From positions 620,001 through 684,000 of the forward strand of contig NZ_JANZKX010000003.1 in NCBI RefSeq assembly GCF_027257975.1: a DNA stretch of 64,000 nucleotides, in the 5' to 3' direction. A model generated the notes under the pieces. It worked only from the letters and a program-made list of their open reading frames with translations. It was not told the origin of the DNA and did no database searches. A program made the position numbers and the translations under genes. Shown here in pieces: positions 33,988 to 42,921 of the stretch (the stretch's first letter is position 1; each line of letters begins with the position of its first letter). The DNA comes from Pelomonas sp. BJYL3. GTDB lineage: Bacteria; Pseudomonadota; Gammaproteobacteria; Burkholderiales; Burkholderiaceae_C.

Positions 33988-35169
33988 TCATCGCTTCAGC
34001 AGCAACAGTCCCTTCAGGTACTCCCCTTCCGGGAAGCAGATGGTCTGCGGATGGTCCGGCGTGGCGCCCACGCGGTCCAGGATGAAGCCATCCACCCCGG
34101 CATCCATGCCCGCCCCCGCCACGATCTTGTGGAAGAGCTCGGGCCCCACCCCGCCGGAGCAGGAGAAGGTGAAGAGCACGCCACCGGGCTCCAGCAGCTT
34201 GAAGGCCAGGCGGTTGATGTCCTTGTAGGCGCGGGCGGCGCGCTCGGCATGAGCGGCGGTGGGCGCGAACTTGGGCGGGTCCAGCACGATGGCGTCGAAG
34301 GTCCGGCCCTGCTTGATGAAGTCGCGCAGGGTCTGGTTGACGTCGGCATCCAGGGCCGTGTGGCGGGCGGGGTCGAAGCCGTTGAGCGTCACGTGGGCAT
34401 TGGCGCGGGCCAGGGCCGGGCCGGAGGAGTCCACGCTGGTCACCTCGGCCGCGCCGCCGGCCAGCGCTGCCACCGAGAAGCCGCCGGTGTAGCAGTAGCA
34501 GTTCAGCACGCGCTGCAGGCCGTACTGGCGCACGGTCTCGGCGAACTTCTTGCGGTTGTCGCGCTGGTCCAGGTAGTAGCCGGTCTTGTGGCCTTCCTGA
34601 ACGTCCAGCGTGAGCTTCCACTCATGCTCCTCGATGGTCAGCTCGGTGTGGCCGTCGCCACGCAGCCAGCCGGTCACGGGCGGCAGGCCTTCCAGCTGGC
34701 GCACCCCGGAATCCGAGCGTTCGTAGAGGCGGCTCAGGCCGGTGGCGGCCACCAGGCTGTCGGCGATGGTCTGCTTCCAGCGCTCGGTGCCAGCGGAGAG
34801 GAACTGGGCGACGAGCGTGTCGTCGTAGCGATCGACGATCAGCCCCGGCAGGCCATCGGCCTCGCCATGGATCAGCCGCCGGGCATTGGAGACGATGGGC
34901 ATGCGCTCGCGCACGGCGATGGCACGGCGCACGCGGCGGTCGAAGAATTCGGCGTCGACGCGCTCGGACTCGTCGAAGCTCCACGCCCGCACCCGGATCA
35001 TGGAGCTGGGGCTGAAGGATGCCCAGCACAGGAATTGCCCGCTGTCTGACTCCACCCGCACGGTTTCACCGGCGTCGGCCTTGCCCTTTTCCACGGAACC
35101 CTGGAAGACCCAGGGATGACGGCGCAGCAGCGAACGCTCCTTGCCGGCTCTCAGACGAATGACTTTCAT
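33988..35169 (-). CDS. rlmI: 23S rRNA (cytosine-C5)-methyltransferase, RlmI-like
   Basis: SAM-dependent methyltransferase of 393 aa, close to the 396 aa of E. coli RlmI, which makes m5C1962 in 23S rRNA. An N-terminal PUA domain starts MKVIRLRAGKERSLLRRHPW, with VFQGSVEKGKADAGETV after it. The Rossmann domain has LNCYCYTGGFSVAALAGGAA for SAM binding and AIVLDPPKF for the catalytic segment. The frame is open far upstream, but the family N-terminus fixes the ATG at 35169. It lies 32 nt after the unknown outer-membrane protein gene. RlmI is the best match; RlmK-type members share the fold. Confidence 0.88.
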   Translation of the reverse strand: MKVIRLRAGKERSLLRRHPWVFQGSVEKGKADAGETVRVESDSGQFLCWASFSPSSMIRVRAWSFDESERVDAEFFDRRVRRAIAVRERMPIVSNARRLIHGEADGLPGLIVDRYDDTLVAQFLSAGTERWKQTIADSLVAATGLSRLYERSDSGVRQLEGLPPVTGWLRGDGHTELTIEEHEWKLTLDVQEGHKTGYYLDQRDNRKKFAETVRQYGLQRVLNCYCYTGGFSVAALAGGAAEVTSVDSSGPALARANAHVTLNGFDPARHTALDADVNQTLRDFIKQGRTFDAIVLDPPKFAPTAAHAERAARAYKDINRLAFKLLEPGGVLFTFSCSGGVGPELFHKIVAGAGMDAGVDGFILDRVGATPDHPQTICFPEGEYLKGLLLLKR

Positions 35170-35201
35170 GGCGCGTATTGTCGCGCCAGAGTCGGCAGCC
35201 C

Positions 35202-36755
35202 TTACAGCGTGCCCCAGGCGTAGCCCAGCGCGAGGTTCAGCTGCGAGCTGGACGCGCCGCGCCCGCGCAGGTCCTGCCAGCGGCCGACGCCCACGCGCAC
35301 ACGCAGAGGCTTGTAGTCCTCCTGCCCCTGCCACTGGAGCCAGGCCTCGGACTGGCGCAGCGCGCCACCGCCCAGGCCCACGCCACCACCGCCACCGGCG
35401 CCCAGCATCATCTCGCCGCCGACCCGCCAACGGCTGCCCCACAGCGGGTCGCTGCGCAGGCCCAGGCCGAAGAGACCGTAGGCATAGGCGCCGGCCTTGC
35501 CCTGCACGGCCGCGCCGGCGGCTGCCGCGCCGTAGGCATGCGCGCCCAGGCTGCGGACCAGCAGCAGCCCCTGCTGCGTGACGCCCTCCTGGCTGCCGTC
35601 CTTGAAGGCGACATGAGGGATGCGCTGCAGCGTGGCATACATGGCCTGTTCATGGACTTCGCCGCCCAGCAGGGCCTCAGGCGCCTCGCGCCGTTTCAGG
35701 GGCTCCAGCGGCAAGGACAGGCTGGCGCGCAGATAGGGTGCCGTGAAGGTTCCGCGGGACCACAGCTTGCCCAGCTCCATGCGAACAGCCGGCCCCCAGG
35801 GGCTCTGCCAGCGGATGCTGGGCCCCGCACGCCAGATCCAGCCACTGCCGGTGGACACGTCGCCACCGCCCGCCAGGCCCATCGCCAGCTGCCCGCCGAC
35901 GCGCAGGCCGCTGCGCCCGATCTCCCAATCCTGCCCGGCGGTGCCGAGCACTTCCATGTAGCCGTCGATGCCCCCCTTGGCCGCGCCGCTGGCCTCCAGG
36001 CCCAGCCAGGCGCCTGGGGCGAAGTACTGGCGGAGATCAGCGCCGATCACGGCCGTGTTCCGCCCCATGCTCCGTCCGGAGCGGGTCCGCTGCGAGTCGG
36101 CGGGCCGGTAGACGGCACTGCTCAGCGACACCTCGTCGAAGCCCAGACCGGAGCGCGTGCTGATCTCGCCCTGCACGCCATGGCCTGCCACGTCGAAGCC
36201 ATCGAACAGGCCCATGCGGCCAAAGGACAGGCTGACCTGGCTGCCGCTCAAATTGCCGCTGGGGAAGCGCAGGTGCGAGATCCCCGCCCCTGCGTACCAG
36301 CGGCCGAACTCCGTGCGGACCGAGAGCTCGGGCCGGATCATCAGTCCGCTGCCGAAGTGGACGCTCTCCGAGGACCGCCCGCCGCCACCGCCGGCGAAGA
36401 AGCTGGCGGCCAGATGGGTGTTGGGGCCGAGTCGCCAGCGACGCTGCCCCGTCATGCCGAAGACGAAGAGCCCGCCGAAGTCGCCGCGCGCCGCGCCATA
36501 GATCGTCGGCCCCAGGCCCCAGTCGTCGTTGACTGCCACCAGGGCGCCGGCGCCCAGCATGCCGATGGGCGCACCGTCCGCGGACTTGAGCTGCGTCCAG
36601 TTGACCTCCCAGGCCACGGGGCGCGATTCGGCCGGACGCCGGGGCGCGGTCCCACTTTCAGACCCGGCTGCGCAGGCTGGCTGCGAGACAGCAAGGGCGG
36701 CGCCGGCCAGACCGGCGGCAAGAAGGGATCGGGAAAGCAGGCTGGGGCGAAGCAT
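35202..36755 (-). CDS. Predicted outer-membrane beta-barrel protein, unknown
   Basis: Protein of 517 aa with a signal peptide (MLRPSLLSRSLLAAGLAGAA, cleaved near ACA about residue 29). The mature part is a long series of amphipathic strands separated by Gly/Ser-rich turns, ending LALGYAWGTL, as expected for a barrel. A Gly-rich run GAGGGGGVGLGGGA lies near residue 455. I do not recognise a named family. It lies 71 nt after xerC and 32 nt before rlmI, so it may be the tail of the lpxL-dapF-xerC transcript. A longer start is possible, but only this ATG yields a clean signal peptide. Confidence 0.75.
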   Translation of the reverse strand: MLRPSLLSRSLLAAGLAGAALAVSQPACAAGSESGTAPRRPAESRPVAWEVNWTQLKSADGAPIGMLGAGALVAVNDDWGLGPTIYGAARGDFGGLFVFGMTGQRRWRLGPNTHLAASFFAGGGGGRSSESVHFGSGLMIRPELSVRTEFGRWYAGAGISHLRFPSGNLSGSQVSLSFGRMGLFDGFDVAGHGVQGEISTRSGLGFDEVSLSSAVYRPADSQRTRSGRSMGRNTAVIGADLRQYFAPGAWLGLEASGAAKGGIDGYMEVLGTAGQDWEIGRSGLRVGGQLAMGLAGGGDVSTGSGWIWRAGPSIRWQSPWGPAVRMELGKLWSRGTFTAPYLRASLSLPLEPLKRREAPEALLGGEVHEQAMYATLQRIPHVAFKDGSQEGVTQQGLLLVRSLGAHAYGAAAAGAAVQGKAGAYAYGLFGLGLRSDPLWGSRWRVGGEMMLGAGGGGGVGLGGGALRQSEAWLQWQGQEDYKPLRVRVGVGRWQDLRGRGASSSQLNLALGYAWGTL

Positions 36756-36826
36756 GGGCAGTCGATCAGGAGGTCGGACAGGCCTTGCGGGCAAGGCCGG
36801 AATCAGGCCCCCGCGGCGACGGCAGG

Positions 36827-37786
36827 TCATCGCTTGCGGGCGCGCGGGTGGGCGGCATCATAGACCTTGGCCAGGTGCTGGAAGTCCAGCTTGGTATAGA
36901 CCTGGGTGGTGCTGATGTTGGCGTGGCCCAGCAGGTCCTGCACCGCGCGCAGGTCCCCGCTGGACTGCAGGACGTGGGAGGCGAAGGAATGCCGCAGCAT
37001 GTGCGGGTGCACGTGGCTGGGCGACCCTGCCGCCAGGGCACGCTGGCCCAGGCGCTGGCGCACCTGGGTGGCCCCCATGCGCCCCCCGCGCGGGCCGATG
37101 AAGAGGGCCGTCTCGGTGCTGCCGGCGGCCAGCCATTCCCCGCGGCACTGCAGCCAGCCGCGCACGGCCGCGAGCGCGGCGCTGCCGATGGGCACGATGC
37201 GCTGCTTGCTGCCCTTGCCCAGCACATGCGCCTCGGCGCCGTCCAGGTCCAGCCAGCCGCGGGCGCTCGCGCCCGGCACCACGTCCAGGCCCACCAGCTC
37301 GCCGACGCGCAGCCCGCAGCTGTAGAGCAGCTCCACGAGGGCCGTGTCGCAGGCCTCGCGCACCGGGTCCGCGGACTCATCGCGGTAGGACGCCAGCTGC
37401 ACTGCGTCGTCCACCGCCAGGGCCTTGGGCAGCAGCTTGCTGCCCTTGGGGGCGCGCAGGCCGTCCACCGGATTGAGTTCGACCAGGCCCTGCCGGCCCA
37501 TCCAGCGGTACCAGCTGCGCCAGGCCGACATCATCAGGGCCAGGCTGCGCGGGGACAGGTCTTGTCCATGCAGACGCGCGACCCAGCGCCGCACCTGCTG
37601 GACGCTGACGCGCTCCAGCGCCACCCCCGCTTCATCGGCCAGCTGGCACAGGCGGCGCAGGGCCTGTTCGTAGAGGACCAGCGTGCGCAGCGCCAGCCGG
37701 CGCTCCACGCGAAGGTGTTCCAGGTAGCGCTGCTGCGTCAGCGGCAGCGGCACCGGCGCTGTAGGTTCAGGCGCCGGCCTGTCCAT
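36827..37786 (-). CDS. xerC: Site-specific tyrosine recombinase
   Basis: Resolves chromosome dimers at dif together with XerD. It is 319 aa. The N-terminal core-binding SAM-like domain includes YLEHLRVERRLALRTLVLYE. Catalytic residues are in SCGLRVGELVGLD (Arg), HMLRHSFASHVL (His-x-x-Arg) and the nucleophile Tyr in ISTTQVYTKLD. It overlaps the upstream DUF484 gene by 20 nt. The dapF-DUF484-xerC order is conserved in proteobacteria and argues for a housekeeping Xer rather than a phage integrase. Confidence 0.94.
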   Translation of the reverse strand: MDRPAPEPTAPVPLPLTQQRYLEHLRVERRLALRTLVLYEQALRRLCQLADEAGVALERVSVQQVRRWVARLHGQDLSPRSLALMMSAWRSWYRWMGRQGLVELNPVDGLRAPKGSKLLPKALAVDDAVQLASYRDESADPVREACDTALVELLYSCGLRVGELVGLDVVPGASARGWLDLDGAEAHVLGKGSKQRIVPIGSAALAAVRGWLQCRGEWLAAGSTETALFIGPRGGRMGATQVRQRLGQRALAAGSPSHVHPHMLRHSFASHVLQSSGDLRAVQDLLGHANISTTQVYTKLDFQHLAKVYDAAHPRARKR

Positions 37787-38471
37787 CCGGCAGCAGCCGC
37801 GTCAGGGCAGCACCGGCGAGCTCGCCGATGCGCTGCAGGAACTCGGTGCCCATTTCGGCCGTGTAGCGCGTCGGGTCCGGCGAGCCCAGCAGCAGCAGGC
37901 CGAAGGGTTCGGCGGCGGAGCCACGGCGCAGAGGGATCAGGGCCAGCGAGGCGATGGCCGCCTCGTCGCCCAGCCAGCGCACGGCCTCGAAACCGCTGTT
38001 CACGCCGCAATAGGGCTGGGCCAGGCTGGCGGCAAAGCTGCGCAGGTCCTCGGTGACGGGCTGCGCGTAGTCGGCCGCGGCATGGGCAGCGTCCAGGCCC
38101 CACAGCCGCAGGCCCGCGGCGGGAATCAGGAAGTGATGACGCAGCTCGCGCAGCAGCACCTCGGGCAGGGCGGCCGCGTCTGCCGTGAGCATCAGGCTCA
38201 GGGTCCAGGCGTGCAGGCGGTCGGCAATGGCGACGTTCTCCTGGCCATTGCGGATCATCTCGATGAGCTTGTGCTCCAGTCCCTTGATCTTCTCGCGCAG
38301 CATCTCGGCCTGGCGCTCCTGCAGGCTCACCGCCCGCTGACCATGCGGATGGCTCAGCTGCACGCTGGCCAGCAGTTCGGCGTGGCGCTGGAAGAAGCCG
38401 GGGTTGCGCAGCAGGTACTGGGCGAGGTCCTGCTCGGTCAGGCCCTGCGGGGCGTCGTCTTGGGTGCTCAC
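37767..38471 (-). CDS. DUF484 family protein
   Basis: Protein of 234 aa. It starts with a short helical region ([20 protein letters not shown], characteristic of the family) and a coiled segment ([20 protein letters not shown]). A GAF-like domain containing LRLWGLDAA and [20 protein letters not shown] follows. The function is not established, though the gene is found between dapF and xerC in many proteobacteria. Here it overlaps dapF by 4 nt and xerC by 20 nt. Confidence 0.9.
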   Translation of the reverse strand: MSTQDDAPQGLTEQDLAQYLLRNPGFFQRHAELLASVQLSHPHGQRAVSLQERQAEMLREKIKGLEHKLIEMIRNGQENVAIADRLHAWTLSLMLTADAAALPEVLLRELRHHFLIPAAGLRLWGLDAAHAAADYAQPVTEDLRSFAASLAQPYCGVNSGFEAVRWLGDEAAIASLALIPLRRGSAAEPFGLLLLGSPDPTRYTAEMGTEFLQRIGELAGAALTRLLPDGQAGA

Positions 38472-39334
38472 AGCGAGATCTCTCCTTCAAACACGGTCTC
38501 GGCCGGGCCGGTCATCCAGACCGGGGCCTGCGGGCCCTGGCTCAGGCCGGCCCATTCGATGCGCAGCTGGCCGCCGCGCGTCTGCACTTCCACGGCTTCG
38601 TCCAGCCAGCCCAGGCGGATGCCGGCCACCACGGCCGCGCAGGCGCCGGTGCCGCAGGTCAGCGTCTCGCCCGCATCGCGCTCATAGACGCGCAACTTCA
38701 CATGGCCGCGGTCGATGACCTGCAGGAAGCCGGCGTTGACGCGGCGCGGGAAGGCGGCGTGACCCTCGACCTGCGGGCCGCGCTGGGACACGGGCGCGTG
38801 GTCGACGTCTGCCACGCGCTGCACCGCATGCGGATTGCCCATGGACAGGACGGCCACCTCGCAGGCGTCGCCGTCGGCCAGGGGCAGGGACCACAGCTCG
38901 CCCTGCCCTTCCTTGCGCGCCACAAGGCCCGCGGGGTCGAAGGGCAGCGAGGGGTGGTCGAAGGCCGGTGGCCCCATGTCCACGCTGACCCGGCCGTCGT
39001 CGCGCAGGTGCAGCTCGAGCAGCCGGTTGACGGTGCGCACCTTGACGCTGCGCTTGTCGGACAGGCCCTTCTCGGACACATAGCGCACGAAGCAGCGCGC
39101 GCCATTGCCGCAGTGCTCGACCTCGTCGCCGGTGTTGTTGAAGATGCGGTAGCGGAAGTCCACGCCAGGCTCATTGCTGGACTCGATCACCAGGATCTGG
39201 TCGCAGCCCACGCCGAAGCGGCGGTCGCCCAGGTGGCGGATCTGCTCGGGGCTCAGGCCCAGGGGTTCGCGGGTGGCGTCGATGACCACGAAGTCATTGC
39301 CGGCGCCCTGCATCTTGGTGAATCGCAGCTTCAT
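38468..39334 (-). CDS. dapF: Diaminopimelate epimerase
   Basis: Converts LL- to meso-diaminopimelate for lysine and peptidoglycan synthesis. It is 288 aa. The two catalytic cysteines are C75 in EHCGNGARC and C227 in LTCGTGACA, each in the expected half of the duplicated fold. The N-terminus [19 protein letters not shown] is the family start. It lies 18 nt after an LpxL-type acyltransferase gene and overlaps DUF484 by 4 nt. Confidence 0.97.
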   Translation of the reverse strand: MKLRFTKMQGAGNDFVVIDATREPLGLSPEQIRHLGDRRFGVGCDQILVIESSNEPGVDFRYRIFNNTGDEVEHCGNGARCFVRYVSEKGLSDKRSVKVRTVNRLLELHLRDDGRVSVDMGPPAFDHPSLPFDPAGLVARKEGQGELWSLPLADGDACEVAVLSMGNPHAVQRVADVDHAPVSQRGPQVEGHAAFPRRVNAGFLQVIDRGHVKLRVYERDAGETLTCGTGACAAVVAGIRLGWLDEAVEVQTRGGQLRIEWAGLSQGPQAPVWMTGPAETVFEGEISL

Positions 39335-39352
39335 GCGGCCATTATCAGGGCG

Positions 39353-40228
39353 TCAGTACACCGACGGCTCGCCGGCCGGGCGCGTCTTGAAGCGCTTGTG
39401 GACCCAGAAGTACTGGGCCGGATGACGCCGCACGCGGGCCTCCAGCCAGGCATTGACGGTGTGCGCGTCCGCCAGCGGGTCCTCGCTCGGGTAGCCCGGG
39501 ATGGGTTCACAGGCTTCGACCTCGTAGCCCTGCCCGCCCGGCAGCATGGTCACCACCAGGGGCTGCACCACCATGCCCTGGCTGGCCGCCATGCGGGCCG
39601 GGGCGAGCAGGGTGCAGGCCGGCACGCCGAAGAAGGGCACGAAGGCGGAGTCCTTCTCGCCATGGTCCAGGTCGGGCGCATTGAGGAAGGCATAGCCCTG
39701 CTTGATCAGGCGCAGCACGGGGCGGATGCCGTCATGACGGTCGACGAAGGCCGTGGTCCCGAAGCGCGATCGCCCGGCCAGGATGCGGGCGTCGAGCACG
39801 GCGTTGCTCTGCGGCTGGTAGACGTCCACGCCGGGCCGCTTCTGGTTGAGCATCAGGGCCGGGCCCACCCATTCCAGGCCCACGAAATGCGGCAGCAGCC
39901 ACATCATGGCACCGGGGGTCTGCTCGGCCAGCCGGATATTGCCCTTGATGCGGATCAGCCGCTGCAGGCGCTCGGGCGAGGCAAACCACAGCAGGCCGCG
40001 CTCCAGCAGGCTGCGCCCCACCATGGCGAAGTGCTCGCGGGCCAGGGCCTCGCGCTCGGCCGCCGGCAGCTCGGGAAAGCACAGCTCCAGGTTCTTGAGG
40101 GCGATGCGACGCCGGCTCCCGGCCAGCCACCACAGCAGCCGACCCAGGCCGCGGCCCAGAGCGGCCAGCAGGCCCAGCGGCAGGAAATGCAGCAGCCACA
40201 GCAGGCCGATCAGCAGGCGCGCACTCAT
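39353..40228 (-). CDS. LpxL/HtrB-type lipid A acyltransferase (second of two)
   Basis: Inner-membrane acyltransferase of 291 aa that adds a secondary acyl chain to lipid A. The N-terminal membrane helix is RLLIGLLWLLHFLPLGLLAA. The catalytic HX4E motif is in LPHFVGLEWVG. The ATG overlaps the stop of the preceding paralogue by 4 nt. It ends 18 nt before dapF. Acyl-chain preference (lauroyl, myristoyl or other) cannot be read from sequence. Confidence 0.9.
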   Translation of the reverse strand: MSARLLIGLLWLLHFLPLGLLAALGRGLGRLLWWLAGSRRRIALKNLELCFPELPAAEREALAREHFAMVGRSLLERGLLWFASPERLQRLIRIKGNIRLAEQTPGAMMWLLPHFVGLEWVGPALMLNQKRPGVDVYQPQSNAVLDARILAGRSRFGTTAFVDRHDGIRPVLRLIKQGYAFLNAPDLDHGEKDSAFVPFFGVPACTLLAPARMAASQGMVVQPLVVTMLPGGQGYEVEACEPIPGYPSEDPLADAHTVNAWLEARVRRHPAQYFWVHKRFKTRPAGEPSVY

Positions 40229-41073
40229 TCGAGCCCGCCCTCGCGGGGCGACTTGTAGCGGTTGTAGCCCCAGAGGTATTGGTCGGGCGCTTCCAGGATC
40301 AAGGCTTGCATGGACTGGTTGATGAGCTCGGCCGCGCATTCTGGACTGGAATCGGCCGGGATTTGCGGACCGGGTCGCACATGCACCACATAGCCTCGCC
40401 CCCAGGAGAGACGCTCACCCCAGGCCAGCAGCACGCTGGCGCCGGTCTGCAGGGCCAGACGCTGGGCCAGGGTCATGGTGTAGGCCGGCTTGCCGAAGAA
40501 AGGCGCCCAGACGCCCTGCCCCAGCGGCGGCACCTGGTCAGGCAGCAGGCCCACGGTCCGCCCCTGGCGCAGGGCGCGCAGCATCTGGCGCACGCCGGAC
40601 AGCGTGGCCGGCGCCGCCTCCAGCCCCGGCCGCTGGCGCGAGGCCGCGACGATGCCGCGCATCCAGGCCTTGCGCGCGGGGCGGTAGAGCACGGTGATGG
40701 CGCCGTGGCTGGCAGCGAACTGCTCGGCATAGGCCTGGGCCGTGACCTCGAAGCAGCCCATGTGCGGCGTCAGGAAGAGCAGGCCTCGGCCCGGCGGCAG
40801 GGCGCGGATGTGCTCATCGCCCTCCCATCGCACGCGGGTGCCCAGGGGGCGATCCGCGGGCCGCAGCCACAGCCACGGCAGCTCGGCGAGCATGCGCCCC
40901 GCCTCCGCCACCGCGCCCATGCCCTGCCAGCCCCGCAGGCCCGCCAGCGCCCTGTGCTCACGGATACGGCGGCGGTAGGACGGGCTCAGCAGCCAGCTGA
41001 GCCAGCCCACGCAGGCGCCCAGGCCGTGCAAAAACCACAGGGGACACCGAGACAGCAAGCGCAGCAGGAGCAT
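40225..41073 (-). CDS. LpxL/HtrB-type lipid A acyltransferase (first of two)
   Basis: Paralogue of the downstream gene, 282 aa from MLLLRLLSRCPLWFLHGLGA. The membrane anchor is at the N-terminus, and the HX4E catalytic motif is in TPHMGCFEV. LPDQVPPLGQGVWAPFFGKP is the usual second conserved block. The frame is open upstream, but the hydrophobic start and the divergent metK promoter at 41079-41084 argue for this ATG. Two tandem acyltransferase genes beside metK is a recurrent Burkholderiales arrangement. Confidence 0.9.
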   Translation of the reverse strand: MLLLRLLSRCPLWFLHGLGACVGWLSWLLSPSYRRRIREHRALAGLRGWQGMGAVAEAGRMLAELPWLWLRPADRPLGTRVRWEGDEHIRALPPGRGLLFLTPHMGCFEVTAQAYAEQFAASHGAITVLYRPARKAWMRGIVAASRQRPGLEAAPATLSGVRQMLRALRQGRTVGLLPDQVPPLGQGVWAPFFGKPAYTMTLAQRLALQTGASVLLAWGERLSWGRGYVVHVRPGPQIPADSSPECAAELINQSMQALILEAPDQYLWGYNRYKSPREGGLE

Positions 41074-41078
41074 GTTTC

Positions 41079-41084
41079 TATAAT
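41079..41084 (+). promoter_or_regulatory. Probable -10 element for metK
   Basis: A perfect TATAAT occurs just outside the start of the divergent acyltransferase gene. The -35 region is weak. Transcription from here would give metK a leader of about 160 nt, which contains a strong hairpin and a small ORF. Confidence 0.5.
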
Positions 41085-41125
41085 GAACAGATCGCCGAGT
41101 TAACTTGGACAACTTGCGGGGCGAT

Positions 41126-41156
41126 GCGGTCCGGATCGAGAGATCACCTGGGCCGC
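41126..41156 (+). promoter_or_regulatory. Structured leader hairpin upstream of metK
   Basis: The metK leader folds into a clear hairpin: outer stem GCGGTCC with GGGCCGC (one G-U), an asymmetric internal loop, and inner stem GATC / GATC closed by the tetraloop GAGA. No T-tract follows, so it is not a terminator. It does not match the SAM riboswitch consensus sequences I know. It may be part of a cis-regulatory RNA for metK. Confidence 0.45.
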
Positions 41157-41176
41157 CGGGCTGAAAGGCTCCACAA

Positions 41177-41233
41177 ATGCCGCTAAAGCGTTCGCCGCCT
41201 GACTCCACCAGCACGGCAACGCCGATGGACTAA
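41177..41233 (+). CDS. Possible 18-aa leader ORF ahead of metK
   Basis: ATG-to-TAA frame encoding [18 protein letters not shown], with AAAGG about 9 nt before the ATG. It ends 19 nt before the metK GTG. It may be a translated upstream ORF coupled to metK, or chance. It has Pro-Pro and many Ser/Thr/Pro codons, and two Met codons. Confidence 0.25.
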   Translation: MPLKRSPPDSTSTATPMD

Positions 41234-41252
41234 CACACTGGAGTTTAAAAAC

Positions 41253-42434
41253 GTGGCGAACAGCGATTTTCTCTTCACTTCGGAGTCGGTCTCGGAAGGC
41301 CACCCCGACAAGGTCGCGGACCAGATCTCCGACGCGATCCTCGATGCCATCTTCACCCAGGATCCCCGTTCGCGCGTAGCGGCTGAGACCCTCTGCAACA
41401 CGGGCCTCGTGGTGCTGGCGGGCGAGATCACCACCAACGCCCATGTCGACTACATCCAGGTCGCGCGGGACACCATCAAGCGCATCGGCTACGACAACAC
41501 CGAGTACGGCATCGACTACAAGGGTTGCGCCGTGCTGGTCGCCTACGACAAGCAGTCCAATGACATCGCCCAGGGCGTGGACCATGCCAGCGACGACCAC
41601 CTGAACACCGGCGCCGGCGACCAGGGCCTGATGTTCGGCTACGCCTGCGACGAGACGCCCGAGCTGATGCCCGCGCCCATCTACTACGCCCACCGCCTCG
41701 TGGAGCGCCAGGCCCAGCTGCGCAAGGACGGCCGCCTGCCCTTCCTGCGCCCGGACGCCAAGAGCCAGGTCACGATGCGCTATGTCGACGGCAAGCCGCA
41801 CAGCATCGACACCGTGGTGCTCTCCACCCAGCACGCCCCCGAGATGAGCCTGGGCGACAAGATGAAGCCCGAGTTCTACGAGGCCGTCATCGAGGAGATC
41901 ATCAAGCCCGTGCTGCCCAAGGAATGGCTGCAGGAGACCAAGTACCTGGTCAACCCGACCGGCCGCTTCGTCATCGGCGGCCCGCAGGGTGACTGCGGCC
42001 TGACCGGCCGCAAGATCATCGTCGACACCTACGGCGGCGCCTGCCCGCACGGCGGTGGCGCCTTCTCGGGCAAGGACCCGACGAAGGTGGACCGCTCGGC
42101 CGCCTATGCCGCCCGTTACGTGGCCAAGAACATCGTGGCCGCCGGCCTGGCTCGCCAGTGCCAGATCCAGGTCGCCTACGCCATCGGCGTGGCCCGCCCG
42201 ATGAACGTCACCGTCTACACCGAAGGCACCGGCGTCATCCCTGACGAGCAGATCGCCAAGCTCGTCCAGGAGCACTTCGACCTGCGCCCCAAGGGCATCA
42301 TCCAGATGCTGGACCTGCTGCGCCCGATCTACTCCAAGACCGCGGCCTATGGGCACTTCGGCCGCGAAGAGCCGGAGTTCACGTGGGAGCGTACGGACAA
42401 AGCGGCTGCGCTGCGTGCGGCGGCCGGCCTGTAA
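41253..42434 (+). CDS. metK: S-adenosylmethionine synthetase
   Basis: Makes SAM from methionine and ATP. It is 393 aa. Motifs are [27 protein letters not shown] and the phosphate-binding [19 protein letters not shown]. The start is GTG at 41253 ([13 protein letters not shown]), with GGAG 9 nt upstream. A weak GTG start plus a long structured leader suggests translational control. It is transcribed away from the lipid A genes and ends in a strong terminator. With ahcY and metF nearby it forms a methyl-cycle neighbourhood. Confidence 0.97.
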   Translation: MANSDFLFTSESVSEGHPDKVADQISDAILDAIFTQDPRSRVAAETLCNTGLVVLAGEITTNAHVDYIQVARDTIKRIGYDNTEYGIDYKGCAVLVAYDKQSNDIAQGVDHASDDHLNTGAGDQGLMFGYACDETPELMPAPIYYAHRLVERQAQLRKDGRLPFLRPDAKSQVTMRYVDGKPHSIDTVVLSTQHAPEMSLGDKMKPEFYEAVIEEIIKPVLPKEWLQETKYLVNPTGRFVIGGPQGDCGLTGRKIIVDTYGGACPHGGGAFSGKDPTKVDRSAAYAARYVAKNIVAAGLARQCQIQVAYAIGVARPMNVTVYTEGTGVIPDEQIAKLVQEHFDLRPKGIIQMLDLLRPIYSKTAAYGHFGREEPEFTWERTDKAAALRAAAGL

Positions 42435-42453
42435 AGGCATTCCCTCAAGCAAA

Positions 42454-42476
42454 AGCCGCCCTCGGGCGGCTTTTTT
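42454..42476 (+). terminator. Intrinsic terminator of metK
   Basis: Stem GCCGCC / GGCGGC (extended by A-T) with loop CTCG and six T residues, 20 nt past the metK stop. Canonical rho-independent structure. Confidence 0.92.
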
Positions 42477-42497
42477 CATGCGCACGACCAGGCGATC

Positions 42498-42869
42498 TCA
42501 CGCCATCCCGCACAGCTTCCTGAACGGTCCCAGCACCGCCTCGCCCTTGAAGGGCTTGACGATCCAGCCGGTCACGCCGATGGCCTTGCCACGCTCGCGC
42601 ATGTTCTGGTTGTCTTCCGTGGTCAGCATCACGATGCGCACCTGCTTGTTGCCCAGCTCGGTGCGTATCTTCTCGGCCATGGTCAGGCCGTCCATATTGG
42701 GCATGTTGACGTCGCTGACCACCAGCTTGATGCCGGGGTCCTTCTGCAGCTGGTGCAGGCCATCGCGGCCGTCGGTGGCCACCGCCACCTCGAAGCCGTT
42801 CTTGCTCAGGAAGCTGGCGACGATCTCTCGCATGGTGCTGGAATCGTCCACCACGAGAATGTGAGCCAT
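42498..42869 (-). CDS. CheY-like single-domain response regulator
   Basis: Stand-alone receiver of 123 aa. It has the acidic pair D8/D9, phospho-acceptor D53 in LVVSDVNMP, T83/T84 in MLTTEDN and K105 in WIVKPFKGE. It has no output domain, so it acts by protein contact, probably in chemotaxis, twitching or a phosphorelay. It lies 52 nt after a CheX-domain protein gene that could dephosphorylate it, a functional pair by inference. Confidence 0.92.
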   Translation of the reverse strand: MAHILVVDDSSTMREIVASFLSKNGFEVAVATDGRDGLHQLQKDPGIKLVVSDVNMPNMDGLTMAEKIRTELGNKQVRIVMLTTEDNQNMRERGKAIGVTGWIVKPFKGEAVLGPFRKLCGMA

Positions 42870-42921
42870 ATCGGGGGTCTCCTCGGGAACTTCGTTCGGT
42901 CGCGTTGTACGGCAGGGTCGG

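Noticed and set aside
36827-37786. Phage or integron integrase
   Set aside because: Sequence, size and the dapF-DUF484 context identify chromosomal XerC; there is no attachment site or cargo.
41100-41252. SAM-II riboswitch ahead of metK
   Set aside because: A GCTAAAG word is present, but the rest of the SAM-II stem and pseudoknot pattern could not be built.
41100-42485. 461-codon minus-strand frame over metK
   Set aside because: Shadow of metK, whose sequence is fully conserved.
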